64,000 bases of DNA. Source: Botryotinia globosa (taxonomy: Eukaryota > Ascomycota > Leotiomycetes > Helotiales > Sclerotiniaceae). Positions 23,567 to 34,635 of the stretch are shown in pieces. The translations under genes were made by a program, and so were the position numbers. The notes beneath the pieces are model-generated. The model was not told the origin of the DNA. It saw only the letters and a list, made by a program, of their open reading frames with translations, and did no database searches. The stretch lies in NCBI GenBank assembly GCA_014898425.1, contig RCSZ01000012.1:1178001-1242000 (forward strand), in the 5' to 3' direction. The stretch's first letter is position 1. Every line of letters starts with the position of its first letter.

Positions 23567-24545
23567 TCAGAGTCTCGCACCAGTATTATCAGCCCATCCT
23601 GCGGCGTCCCCCAAGATATCCCCCTTCCTCTCCATGCTCACCTCACACACACTTCTTCCCCTCACTGCGCTCTGCTCCCAATCTCTCCCCACTCTCCTAT
23701 CCCTCTTGACTCTCCTCTCCTCCCCCCAAATCAACAAGTCCACCGCAAATTCTCCATTTGCACTCAACAGCTCTCTCAATTCCTTAACCTTCATAATTTC
23801 CCCAACCGTGAATCTTTCCATCAAACCCTTCACAGCTACCTGTCTAACGTGCGTGTATGATCCAGGTGTTTCTTCATAGATATATCGCAATACCGATGCA
23901 AAATATGATAAAGGAAGATGTGAAAGAGCAGTTTGGAGGTTCGAGAGAGTGAGGACTTGTAAAGAGGGGATATCCCAGAGATCAGAGAAGATGTGGAGTG
24001 ATACATGGCGAATGCATCTAATCGCTTCGTCTGATGACGCGCGTGATGAGGACGAGGTATTAGACGGAAAAGAAACAGTATACCCTCCGGTGTAGAGAAA
24101 TTCGACCATTAATCCTACTATTTCTGGGTCGTCGTTTTCGTCGCTCAGTATCATTTCTCTTCTTGTTCTTTTCTATAATTCAAGAAAGATCAGCAAAATG
24201 TAGGTAACTTCACATCATTTCAATACCATAGTAATAGTAAAAGAAGACCAGAATTGGCAGAGTAAAGCTCACCAAGAATTTTCCAGTGTCCATCGCTGCA
24301 CCAAATGGTCTAGACTGCTGAGCAACGATATCCCTGTGGATGAGAAATGAATGGCCTTTACACTTGATAGTGAAATCTGGGGGTCCATGTTTATGGCTTG
24401 GTTTATATGCCCTGAGAAGTAGTTAGAAACCCTTTGTTATTTCTCTTGAAAACAAATCTCGCGATGATTCGACTCGGCTGAATTAGGGATGTTTCTGAAG
24501 GAGGACTTACATTTCTTCTAGGGCTCCCGATGTTTTTGACGTCAT
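23567..24545 (-). CDS. BTB/POZ-domain protein
   Basis: Exons 24545-24511, 24411-24273 and 24172-23567 give 259 residues. The BTB core runs from about residue 20 (HGPPDFTIKC, then HSFLIHRDIVAQQSRPF) through DPEIVGLMVEFLYTGGY to the helix containing FSDLWDIPSLQVLTLSNL. C-terminal helices and a basic tail follow. The two introns lie at the same places and phases (2, then 0) as in the other BTB genes here. No BACK, Kelch or MATH domain follows, as is usual for small fungal BTB proteins. The partner and function are unknown. Confidence 0.78.
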
Positions 24546-25031
24546 TTCTGGTTGTGTGGTAAGTGTAGATGTAATCTATCTCCCGGTTTCGCGTTTTTTT
24601 AATGGTCGAAATTTGAGATGGAGAGTACCCTTTTATAAAGAAGCTTGTTGAGAAGAGTTGATAAGAAATGCTTGTAAAGAAGGTCTAAGAGTGTGAATGA
24701 GTTTAGGCTTTGCAGTAAATGGGTATCTCGGTTAATTTGAATGTGAGATGGAAATCTATCCATCAAGATAGTCATTTTTGAATGTAAGATGGAGTGGTAC
24801 TGAAAGAATGTGATTGTACATGCAGCCATAGCCTTACGTGAATATCGTAAATGAAGGCAATTAACGGACAAAGACCTAGTGAGGTAGAAGTTACTGTGCA
24901 CAGATATAACAACACCAAGAGCATATAATGTTGAAGAATTGTACCAGATAGAGGATAAAATTGTAATTCATACGTGTGGAGCCAAAGACGCGTTTGCTCT
25001 TGAGCTTATCTATTGATCTTTGGACCTTTGC
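24546..25031. other. Intergenic, no feature seen
   Basis: 486 bp between two BTB genes on the same strand, containing the promoter of the upstream one. ORFs here have no recognisable pattern. Confidence 0.45.
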
Positions 25032-25771
25032 TCAATATAGAGCCGTTCTGTGAGTATGCAATTGGGCTTCTAAGAGGTCCATTGCCATGATTCCATTCCG
25101 TACAACAAAAGCCCTGAAGTCACGACCGTTCATCAAGGGCTCCAAACCTTCATGCTTGAGAACGTGATGCAAGATGACATATTTGAGATCAGTATCCAAC
25201 TCTGGAAGACATGCATAAGCGAGCTTCAGCATTTTGAAGACTGCATCAGTAGGAGAACGACCGCGCTGTGAACATGTGTCCAGAAGGACTTCAACCTTGG
25301 AGGCAGCGTTCATCTTGAGGAAAGGAATGTTCCATTTCCCCCCCACAATGTAAAGTTTGGTAAGGGTGACGAGGTCATGTTCATCGTCAAGAGAGCGGTG
25401 ATAGAAAAATCGAATCATTCTTTGAAAGACATCGAGATCAGCCACATCAGATTCGAGCAGTATCTCACAAGCAGTGCCATCCTAACCAAAATTAGTTTCT
25501 ACTCTTTAAACGCAGCATTTTGAAGTAGAGAAGTGATAGCTTACTTTCCACTCGCGATCCACCATAGCAGTGAAGAATTCGGATTGTACGCAAATGACGT
25601 TTCTGTGCACGTGAAATGTTACTCCTTGGAATATTATGATAAGATCCGAGTACTTGTCCCCTTCCTTGCGAATCCTGCGGTGAATGTCAATATGACCCGG
25701 TTATGTAACGTACAATATTTGTTAATCATCTCTACTTACAATTCCCCTAACCAGTCCACGTTATTAGCCAT
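25032..25771 (-). CDS. Small BTB/POZ-domain protein
   Basis: Exons 25771-25740, 25674-25545 and 25481-25032 give 203 residues, among the shortest of the cluster. It begins MANNVDWLGELIRKEGDKYS, enters the BTB strand DLIIIFQGVTFHVHRNVIC, continues through DVFQRMIRFFYHRSL and a KLYIVGGKWNIPFLKMNA helix, and ends with helices that include AMDLLEAQ. Intron positions and phases match its neighbours, which points to tandem or dispersed duplication from one ancestor. Protein-protein adaptor role inferred from the family only. Confidence 0.77.
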
Positions 25772-26054
25772 TGTCCAAAGTTGAAGAGATGAATCCGGTT
25801 CGTAGTGGCGATTGTGAAATTCTTGGTATGTATTGCGACACGAAAGACGACCTTGAATCAAAATTTATGAGGAGATCGAGACATATTATACCAGTGGTAG
25901 CAGATTATGCACGAAGCTCTGAGTACATTCGATGTAAATAGATAGACTAGAACGTTCCTACATCTTTGGTCTATTCGCTTTTCTTTAGCTAATTATACAT
26001 CACACTGAAAGGCAAACAAATGGCCAGGATCCTTTCAATATAGCATGGTTACAT

Positions 26055-27560
26055 TCAAGGAATGCTATCAACATTTTTGCCCTTTCTAGCAATTTCTGTA
26101 GACCTCAGCAAGTTTCTCAAACTTCCTTCGGCATGCGATCCACTTCTCGCCCTGCCTTGAAAAGTTCGCACTGGACTAGGTGGTTTACTCCATGGTAGCC
26201 ATGAACTCCAACTACCAAGTATAGACGGTCTCGGCGATGTCTCAGGCCTCAGCGTGGAAGCTATTGACTCATTACGTATCAGAGTAGGCTTTGGTAATGT
26301 CAACTCATGGAAAGTGGAAGGCTGATTAGGAGTAAGTTCATCAAGGGCAGGCATATGTTCAAGGTCCGCACCAGAGGTTTGAGGTCGAGCGGGTTCGCTT
26401 AAAAGGAAGGCAGGAGATGAAACTTGAGGTTTATGTTCCTGTCTGAAGCTTTGGGCATTGTCTATAACCATGGACGCGAATGTGGAGGATCTTGGCCTGG
26501 CGTGCTTGGAGGTAGGGCTCCTTTCAGAGATGGCTTCTGGGATCGCAGCATCTATTATCACATCGGGACTTGGAGTTGATACTTCAACCTCCTTACTTGT
26601 TGCTCTTCCACGAACCTCATCTTCCAAAACGGCGGCAGGGTTTTTCCTGGATTTATCCTCATCAGAAGATCTTGATGATATGATGGTCTCAAGTGTACCA
26701 TACGCGGCAGATTTTCCCCTTCGACTTCCTCTTGAGCTTCTGGCTAATTGTCTTGGAGAAACTTCATCCGATTCAACGGCCTGTAATGTCGGTACACCTA
26801 GATCTGTCGCGGAAACAATACCGATTTGAGGTATGCGATCTCCCGATCCATGAGGGGGGTGATGGAATTCATGCTGATTTGCCAAACTATACTTGCTCCT
26901 TGCACATATCTCCGCAATCCTCTCTAAATCGTCACTAACACCATGTTTTATTTCATCCATAATCCCCTTGAAGCTGAAAGCCTCCACCGACGGAAGTTTC
27001 ATATCCATTTTGTTTGATGTTAGACCCGTCGTTCCATTCTGTTTCTTGGCTGCACTAGAATCTCGTTGTTGAGAGCGAGGTCGAATAGCTCCCGAGTAGG
27101 TCCGCACAATCACCGGTTGATTGAATGTTTCTCCAGTGGATTTCGCATAACGATGATCGGCTCGATTCGCGCCGTTGAGAGAACGAAGAGCGGCAAGACG
27201 ATTTGCAACCTTAGCGTCGTCTAGGATATGTTCCCCACGGGCAGCTTCTTCGGATTCCACAAGACTGGCAGTTGAAGTATTAGATGTCCATAAACTTGGT
27301 GGAAGGAAATGAAGTGGGAGCGAATGACGTCTATTGTTATTTTTATCGGTATTCGAATTCGAATTGGACTTTAGAGAAACGTTTTGGTTGAAGCTTGAGA
27401 TTGAGTTTGAGTTTGAGTTGTGGGGATTTGAGGAGGATTTTGAAGTGGTGTGAGGTCGCATGTGAGGGGTTGATGCGTCTCGCACAATTAACGGTGTTCC
27501 AGTGGTTGTCATGGTTTGTTTGTGTACGATGTATGGGTGGTGAGTGGATACTTTTCCCAT
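26055..27560 (-). CDS. Ser/Asn-rich disordered protein, function unknown
   Basis: A single open frame of 501 residues. It is dominated by Ser, Asn, Thr, Pro and Arg, with an NSNSNS/SNSNTDKNN low-complexity stretch near residue 50 and several basic clusters (SRGSRRGK). Two segments look more ordered: VANRLAALRSLNGANRADHR near residue 140 and a Trp-rich WSSWLPWSK near 460. No known domain, signal peptide or membrane segment was found. The 300-bp TAG/TTG microsatellite lies in its upstream region. Probably a real fungal-specific protein, since the frame is long and its composition is consistent, but no function can be assigned. Confidence 0.6.
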   Translation of the reverse strand: MGKVSTHHPYIVHKQTMTTTGTPLIVRDASTPHMRPHTTSKSSSNPHNSNSNSISSFNQNVSLKSNSNSNTDKNNNRRHSLPLHFLPPSLWTSNTSTASLVESEEAARGEHILDDAKVANRLAALRSLNGANRADHRYAKSTGETFNQPVIVRTYSGAIRPRSQQRDSSAAKKQNGTTGLTSNKMDMKLPSVEAFSFKGIMDEIKHGVSDDLERIAEICARSKYSLANQHEFHHPPHGSGDRIPQIGIVSATDLGVPTLQAVESDEVSPRQLARSSRGSRRGKSAAYGTLETIISSRSSDEDKSRKNPAAVLEDEVRGRATSKEVEVSTPSPDVIIDAAIPEAISERSPTSKHARPRSSTFASMVIDNAQSFRQEHKPQVSSPAFLLSEPARPQTSGADLEHMPALDELTPNQPSTFHELTLPKPTLIRNESIASTLRPETSPRPSILGSWSSWLPWSKPPSPVRTFQGRARSGSHAEGSLRNLLRSTEIARKGKNVDSIP

Positions 27561-28884
27561 CTCATTCTCAATCTCTCCCTCAGGATTGGAAAAGACAAAG
27601 ACAAGACATTGTTGTTCTAATTTTCAAATCGCAAGTATTACCAGTATTGGGAGAAGTAGATAGAAAGAAGCAATTGCTGCATTACATGGGCTTTTTTTAC
27701 TCGCATGAATATGTGAGATGATAATAACAGAGATTGCAATGTTGTGTTGTCAATGCTTTGCTCGACTTTAAGGAGTTTTCGTGGCGAGCTCCCTATGGTT
27801 CTTTTTTATCAGAGCCAGTCAAACTGAGTTCCCAATGTTCTTGGAGCTCGAAGTGGCTTATGTGCGGTGAAGGAATTGGTAGAGAAGGGAGAGAGAGCAT
27901 ATGCATTTATTGGTCGATGATGATTAGAAAGGCAAGTTGTGTAGCGGGGAGTTGTGGTGGTTGTGGTGGTTGTAGTTGTAGTAGTTGTAGTTGTAGTTGT
28001 AGTAGTTGTAGTAGTTGTAGTAGTTGTAGTAGTTGTAGTAGTTGTAGTAGTTGTAGTAGTTGTAGTAGTTGTAGTTGTAGTAGTTGTAGTAGTTGTAGTA
28101 GTTGTAGTAGTTGTAGTTGCAGTTGTATTTGTAGTGGTTGTAGTTGTAGTATGTATTAGTTGTAGTAGTTGTAGTAGTTGTAGTTGTAGTATGTATTAGT
28201 TGTAGTAGTTGTAGTAGTTGTAGTAGTTGTAGTAGTTGTAATGGTTGTGGTGGTTGGATATGCTCGTTGGCGGTAAAGGTTAATACGACGTAGAAGAGGA
28301 GAGGAGAGAAAAAGAAGAGAGAATGGAATGAAATGATTGGTTGATATTCAATTCAAATATACTTACTAATAACTGACAAGCCGAGGCATATGATTGCCTA
28401 AGTATGATAGAATGATACAGCTCGGTGAGTGAAGAATGAAATAAGATCAATCATTCATTGTCTGTACAGAGTGAAGTCTCAAATGAAGAAATGAAAAGAA
28501 TTATTATAATTGGTTGAATGCTTATTAGAGCCACGGGTAGCTACCTAAGGACGAACCATTCGGGAAACCCATGCCTCTACCTCCGTGTCTATACACGTGC
28601 CAATATACGAGCCGTGCCTTCCTCTTTCAGGCGCTAACTTTATTAATAATCAATTCCTACGATAGACCCCGCAAAAATGGTCACTAACTATCCATACTAT
28701 CAATATCAGTACTGTACTCCAATCTCACAATCTCCCCCACTACTATCTTATCAACAAGCCCATCGACTCTCAACAATTCCAAAGTTGATGATACCATCAA
28801 TACGTTTTCCAATAGTTGTTGCGCTACATCACGTACTTCACGTACATCACGTACATCAATAGTATCAACGTCATTCAAAGCACA
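27561..28884. other. Divergent intergenic region with a large microsatellite
   Basis: 1.3 kb between two divergent genes. About 300 bp of it is the TGTAG-type microsatellite annotated separately. The remainder is promoter-like sequence with short repeats of ACGTACATC just before the 28885 start. Confidence 0.45.
27953..28254. repeat. Compound TGTAGT / TAG trinucleotide-based microsatellite
   Basis: About 300 bp built almost only of TTGTAG and TAG units (for example repeated GTAGTAGTTGTAGTAGTTG), with a short GTATGTATTAG interruption seen twice. Because the unit is a multiple of three, frames stay open and give meaningless poly-Val or Ser-Cys-Ser ORFs. It lies about 390 bp upstream of the 26055-27560 gene and may affect its promoter. 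Confidence 0.9.
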
Positions 28885-30324
28885 ATGTCAAAATCTTCAA
28901 ACCCTGCCGATATTGACAAAAACTCCAAAGTCAATCAATCTGATTCCGATAACCCGTTCATTCGTTTCAGACACTTCGCCGATGAACAAATAGGTGCAGT
29001 TTTACAAGGATTCATCGGTCTGCCATCAGCGTTTTCAAAGCCACAGAGTGGTTCACAATGGTCCGTATTCGATGAGGATCTGAAAAGAAGAATTGCGAGG
29101 CGGAGGGAATTGAAGGAAGCCGAAGATCCAAGAAGTGAGGACACAACAATGTCGGAGGGTGAAGAAGTCCAAATATCTGTAAAGAAGTCACAAACTACAC
29201 ATGGCGACGTAGATTTCGTTCACTTCTTACATGATCAATGGATAAATGTTTTCGGAACTGCCGATATTCCGCTATATTCGCCTTTACAATCTCCCTTCGC
29301 CAACCCTTTCTCTGGCAACCTTAGGCAGACCATGAGTTCTTTTGCTGCGATGATGTTATACAAAGCCGATCCTGATGATCACTCACTAGTGCCTTATCTT
29401 TTCGGATCGCCGTACTCGCCGCTGTTTTTATCTTTTAATCAATCTATCTATGCGCATCACCAGTTCTACGATGCGCAAATCAGAGGTACAAGAACGCATG
29501 ACAGACCGCGTGGGGCCACTCCCCGGGACGACTTTCCTTATTGCGAAGCATTTGAAGACCTACTACTTATCAGCCAGGGAAAGAGTCGCGATACAGACGT
29601 TCCAGTCGGCCGCAATGAAAGAACAACTACCGAAAGACCCGAAAGTATCACTTCGACAGTGGAGAATGGATTGGATTGGATTGAACGACTTCAAAGACTA
29701 GGCATACTTAATCTGCCCAGCTCGGAGTTGACCAATATTTCAAAAGTGTCTCCCTCATCTGAAGAACTTGGCGCCAGCAGTCGAGGCGCAGCTTCATTTG
29801 TCTCTCAGAATAAAGGGCTCAAGAATAATGCTGAGACTGAGGAACAAATGTATGAGAGTTTTCTTCGAGATGCATCTACGACGCCTGATCAATTCTTCAC
29901 CACGCTTGAGTCCACCCTTACAGCAGTAGAAAAAATGATGAAGGGTAAAAGAGTACCTTTCGAAGAAACTCGTCGGTCAAGTTCCTCGGGCTTGCAAGAA
30001 GCCAACAGCATGAGTGGCAAGTCACTTTCGGAGCCCATCGGATCAAAACGAGAAGTGTCTTCAAGCTCAACCGTTGAGCATTTTACCAATGAAGATGGAA
30101 TCGTAGAAACGACGATCCGTGTATGGAAAAGATTTGATGATGGAAGTGAAACAGAAACAACGTCTAGTCATACAGTTGATAAAGCAGGGACCCGACAATC
30201 CGATATTGATAGGTCTGATTTTGACTTTGAGGGTTCTCAATCTCAGCAGAGAGCGGAGGCTGATGATCAGGAAATCAGATCGCGAGTCAAAAAGAATCCA
30301 AAGTCTGGATGGTTTTGGAATTGA
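28885..30324 (+). CDS. Conserved-looking fungal protein, function unknown
   Basis: The open frame begins at 28816, but ATG at 28885 (CACAATGTC context) is the better start; the extra 23 residues are Tyr/Ile repeats from the ACGTACATC repeat. The product is 479 residues. A helical segment around residues 20-45 (FADEQIGAVLQGFIGLPS) and a Pro/Phe/Tyr-rich part near 140-190 look ordered. The rest is Ser/Glu-rich. Near the C terminus, a FTNEDGIVETTIRVWKRF segment with Thr-rich beta character precedes a Trp/Phe end (GWFWN). No family is recognised with confidence, and there is no signal peptide or membrane helix. Confidence 0.6.
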   Translation: MSKSSNPADIDKNSKVNQSDSDNPFIRFRHFADEQIGAVLQGFIGLPSAFSKPQSGSQWSVFDEDLKRRIARRRELKEAEDPRSEDTTMSEGEEVQISVKKSQTTHGDVDFVHFLHDQWINVFGTADIPLYSPLQSPFANPFSGNLRQTMSSFAAMMLYKADPDDHSLVPYLFGSPYSPLFLSFNQSIYAHHQFYDAQIRGTRTHDRPRGATPRDDFPYCEAFEDLLLISQGKSRDTDVPVGRNERTTTERPESITSTVENGLDWIERLQRLGILNLPSSELTNISKVSPSSEELGASSRGAASFVSQNKGLKNNAETEEQMYESFLRDASTTPDQFFTTLESTLTAVEKMMKGKRVPFEETRRSSSSGLQEANSMSGKSLSEPIGSKREVSSSSTVEHFTNEDGIVETTIRVWKRFDDGSETETTSSHTVDKAGTRQSDIDRSDFDFEGSQSQQRAEADDQEIRSRVKKNPKSGWFWN

Positions 30325-31000
30325 ATGATTGGATCAGCAGTGGGTACATGGGCTCGTGAGATTACGAGAAACTTTAATTCGATGATAGTTCTAAACTACT
30401 ATCTCAGGGATTCTGAGACCCGTTACGGATCAAGGAAGCAGACTGTATGTTTGCTTTTTACGGGAGTCGGATGAGATTTGGATAAATCATGATTTGTTAT
30501 AACTTTGGGGGCAACTCTCACAAGTCCGTGCACCCACTGATGGATCACTAGGTATTATGCGTTAGGTTTGTATATCATAGGTAGGGCAACTGGAGTCTGT
30601 TGATTGGTTAAGAATGCAAATATCTCGTTTTACAATATAGCCTGCTACATTCCCCAATTTCTTTTATAAATACCAAGCTCAAGGAGACAAATGTTGACTA
30701 AATTTGTGTTACTTATTTGATTTTCATTACGGAATGGGGAATAATTATTGGAGCGGTGGATTTAAGGCGCATGACGCTATTGTACTTCTCCATGGGGAGC
30801 ACTGCCCCTGTCTTGCATTCAAGGATCGACAAGTTATTCATAATCACCTTATATTTCCTACAACAAATAACTACATACTTCCATGGCTCTCTATTCTCAA
30901 ACGCGTCCAGCTGTATCAAAGGTTTGTTGGACTAGCCATTCTATACATCGGAAAAGAAAGAAAAAGATACACATATTAGCTCTTACTCCCAGTCACGCCG
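30325..31000. other. Intergenic, no feature seen
   Basis: 676 bp containing the promoter of the BTB gene that follows. A 91-codon ORF at 30704-30979 has no recognisable pattern and is probably chance. Confidence 0.45.
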
Positions 31001-31999
31001 ATGTCTCCCTCAAGAACCAGTGACAATGAATCAGTCGATACGACTAAAGCCCTATGGGCCAAGTATGGATTGGAACTCTGTTGTGGGGAGATTTTGCTGA
31101 TTTAGAATTAGAATGATGGGTGCAAACGAATATAGTGATTTCGTCATCAAATGTCACTCCCGAATATTCCCTGTCCATCGAATCGTCGTTTGCACACAAT
31201 CAAAACCAATACAAGCTGCAGCGAATGGAGGGTTCATGGTTAGTCCTGTATCTTCAGTACATTTGAAAACCTCAACTAAGTGTTGTGAAATGTATATGTC
31301 CCCGAATTATTACTGAGACCGATATAGGAGTCTATTACTGGCGTTCTCGATTTAGAGGATGATGATCCTGAGACTGTTGCGAGAATGATCAACTTCTTGT
31401 ATCTTCAAGACTATGACGATACTTCTAAGCCGAGTGAAGAAGCTGGGCAGGAGGGTTATGGGCGTCTGTTAATCAATACTATGGTCTACATCATCGGCGA
31501 CAAATACGATATTCAAGCTCTTAAAACCCTCGCAAGGAAAAAGTACGAAGCAGCAATAGTGACTGATTGGAACACGCCTTCTTTCTCAGCTAGTCTGGAA
31601 CTCATATACGAGGAACTCCCGGAAAGCGACACTTCTCTGGCATCCGTCGCCCTCGAAACTGCAGGAGAGCATTTAAGGGAGTTAAATGACAGAGGAGAAT
31701 TTTCAAGCCTCTGCAAAAATAATCCAGCAATCGCGTACGACCTATTAACAACCATCACCTCGCAACCTACAGCAGTCGCCTCTCCAGGCAAGATACAAAC
31801 GCAAAACAAAAAAGCATGTCCCAAAGGCCACACGTTTACACATCTGAATGATATTCATGCAATGTATGACTCGGATACCTGGAAATGGAAAGTCAAATGT
31901 CCGAATTGTGCAATGCAGAAGGTTTGTTATAGGGCGGATAATTCGTGTAATCTCGAAGCGAAATGGGATGCCCCGGATGTGGGATATTGGTATTTGTGA
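31001..31999 (+). CDS. BTB/POZ protein with a C-terminal zinc-ribbon-like module
   Basis: Exons 31001-31062, 31106-31238 and 31328-31999 give 288 residues. The second exon can also start at 31112, because two in-frame AG acceptors lie 6 nt apart (two residues differ). BTB core: NEYSDFVIKC, then FPVHRIVVCTQSKPI, ETVARMINFLYLQDYDD and MVYIIGDKYDIQALKTLA. After the usual C-terminal helices, an extra segment has CPKGH, then KWKVKCPNCAMQKVC with another cysteine ten residues on, spaced like a zinc ribbon. That module is missing from the other BTB proteins in this window. Its function is not known. A GTAT microsatellite begins 22 bp after the stop codon. Confidence 0.78.
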
Positions 32000-32021
32000 T
32001 GGGGTGTTTAGGGGAAGCTGG

Positions 32022-32102
32022 GTATGTATGTATGTATGTATGTATGTATGTATGTATGTATGTATGTATGTATGTATGTATGTATGTATGTATGTATGTA
32101 TG
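32022..32102. repeat. (GTAT)n microsatellite, about 20 units
   Basis: 81 bp of uninterrupted GTAT tetranucleotide directly in the 3' flank of the BTB gene ending at 31999. The perfect array suggests recent slippage. It would probably lie in the 3' UTR. Confidence 0.95.
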
Positions 32103-33496
32103 GGATTTGGGATTTGGGATTTTATGTTCTTGTTAGGATTGGGTTTGGGTTTGGGGTTTGGATTCGGTGTTTATGGTTGGGGTGGCATTTTCGTAGGGCG
32201 TAGCATATTGTTGGTGCACAGAGAGTATAGAAAAATGTAATCTTACCTGGGATGTGTGAGAATATTATTGCTACTGTTCGTACCTCGATTCTTTAATTCT
32301 TTTTTTCTTTTCTTTTCTTTTCTTTTCTTTTTTTTTGCATAGTTGACGTCGTGTTAGAATTTGATAAGTTGCAGGATGTCGTTCCAGGTAAGCTGGGTGT
32401 GAAATGCTAACAATATCTCATATTCGCTAGCCATAATATAGTGTATCTAGATATACAGAAATCGGGAAAGAGCAGGATAAGTCTCAGATGAGGTTTGTTA
32501 TAATAAACCAAGAAAAAGTAGGGATGTGAAGAGGGTCCTCTCAGATTATACTTTTTTGGATTTATCTTGTTAGTATAGGGGTTATTAGGTAGTGGCAATA
32601 GTTTTTTTCTTTTTTTTTTTCGATAATTCGTTCTGGGTTGGGTGTTGGATAGGTAGGTACTATTTGGATTATTCTGGAGTGGGTTTTGCGGGGTTTACAA
32701 TGTTATTTGGAAATCTTGGGGAAGGGCTGGGTGAAGTGGGAAGGCCTTGGTTAGTTGGTGGAGTGGAATTGATGTAGTATGATATGGTATGATATGGTAT
32801 GGATAGTAAAGTACGGATCTTGATCTTCACCGTCGGTTTATTTCCAATATATATCCTCATTGGAATCTCAAGTCGCAATATAAGATCTTACATGTACCAA
32901 ATCCGAGTATATATATCCATCCCGTATTCATCATCGTCTAGCTATACATCCATTCAGCTGCATTCCTCACATACCTACTTGGAGATTCGAGTACATGCAT
33001 CCCTCATCGTTGGGAATGGTCTTGATAGAATGCGTTCCGTGTGTGATAGCTGGTTAGGCATCAAATATATCCGTATCACTAATCTACGAATAGATACCTG
33101 TAACGCAGATCACATGAAGATGTTAGCGAGATGCACAATGATGAGTTGATGATTTCGCGGCATACCCAAGTATACCAACCCACTAGCTCACCAACTGATT
33201 AGTTCACTAGTTCACTAGTTCACTAGTTCATCAACTACATCCCCCGTGCTCGTGGTTATGATTGTCATTGTTTTGTTTCATTCGTTTCATCCATTTAAGC
33301 TTCGAAACTAACTACTGAAGTAGAATAGAAGAAACTAGGAGCGGGTAGGAGCTGGGCCGGGTGGATAGCGGTAGCGGAAGTGTGGTTGATCTTGAGAGGG
33401 TTTGTGGAGTCGGGGGTCTTGGCTTGGTCGTGTGGTGGGGTGGTCGTGAGTGCTCGTGACACTTTGGGGATCTTGGCTTGGGGTATTAGGTGATTT

Positions 33497-33616
33497 GGGA
33501 AGGAGTAGGGGACTTGGGAAGGAGTAGGGGACTTGGGAAGGAGTAGGGGACTTGGGAAGGAGTAGGGGACTTGGGAAGGAGTAGGGGACTTGGGAAGGAG
33601 TAGGGGACTTGGGAAG
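33497..33616. repeat. 19-bp minisatellite, six identical copies
   Basis: Six perfect copies of GGGAAGGAGTAGGGGACTT fill 33497-33610, followed by a partial seventh (GGGAAG). The unit is not a multiple of three, so the minus-strand ORF through it (33335-33736) just cycles through three frames, and I do not annotate it as a gene. Confidence 0.95.
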
Positions 33617-34635
33617 TGTGAGGATGTATTTTTCTTCTGGGTTATATTGGTGTCTCTTCCGAAGTATAAGGAGAGGTCTTTTGAAAAGTAATAAGAACGC
33701 TTTTGAGGGGAAGTAGGTGTGAATCCTACTTTTCATTTGAAAATTCTTAGTATTTTTTTGATCGATTTTTTCTTAGTCAGCAATTCCAAAAATCCCAAAA
33801 ATTGAAGAAATTCGCCCTTTTGCCCTTTGGAAGAGGCCTGCGTTGGATATCAGCACAACGCGCCCTGTTCGATTTATGGGATCGTTGGTGTGAAATTAGG
33901 TTGTGGCTCGGTTAAAGATCGTTCTTTCTAGAATAGAAGTAGATCATGCCCCTCAAAACTAGATCTTCTCCACTACACAAAATTCTCATCGTCGTATATT
34001 TTGAAGTTGTTTCCATCGGATAAGATGGACTTCGAGAAGAAAAAGTTCGGAAAGGAATTCGGAAAGGATATCGAGATGTTTCAACATGATTGAGAAGTGG
34101 TATGACTATGTGATGGTTATGATCTATTGGTAGGTGGGTGACTTTACAGAAAGTAGGCTGGAAAAAATCATCATTGATTGAATATACGTCTCTATTTTCC
34201 ATCTCAAGATATAGGTAGGTGGGTGTCTTTCGGACTCTCCTGCTGCCTTGACATCTGCTCCGAAGAACTCGACAATTTGGCCCAAATAACCAACATAATA
34301 AACTCACCAAACTTCACCTCTACCTCCTCATTCTCATCCATCGAATGATTCCTCTCCATTCTTATAGACTTTGGGTTAATACAAGATAAATCCTTTTGCT
34401 ATATCAAAGATATTCTTATTCCAAATCTCACTTCAATGTTATTGGATTAATAAGTATTTTCCGGGAAGTGGAGAAAACCAGGGTTGATTGGATTCTGATA
34501 TGCATATATGAGCTGGAGTCAGCATAGCCGGGTTGAGGCTGTATCTTCTCAAGCACTTCAAAAACCAGATAACCTCTCAATTTTATCTAACTCATTTTTC
34601 TTTCAATCATTGACAAACTCAGACTACATAACGAC

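Larger units (their letters stand above)
32000..34635. other. 2.6-kb gene-poor, repeat-bearing stretch
   Basis: It holds the GTAT tetranucleotide array, a CTTTT-type polypyrimidine run (about 32299-32337), a short AGTTCACT repeat (about 33200-33230) and the 19-bp minisatellite at 33497. ORFs here are repeat-driven or patternless. The promoter of the ankyrin gene lies at its right end. Confidence 0.5.

Noticed and set aside
27954..28199. Poly-Val and Ser-Cys ORFs in the microsatellite
   Set aside because: Pure product of the TTGTAG/TAG repeat.
31848..32240. ORF with a repeated CMYV motif
   Set aside because: It reads the GTAT microsatellite.
33335..33736. Minus-strand Pro/Ser-repeat ORF
   Set aside because: Driven by the 19-bp minisatellite; changes frame meaning every unit and has no family pattern.
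33912..34310. Minus-strand ORF of 132 codons
   Set aside because: Patternless composition, next to repeats, no splice or start support.
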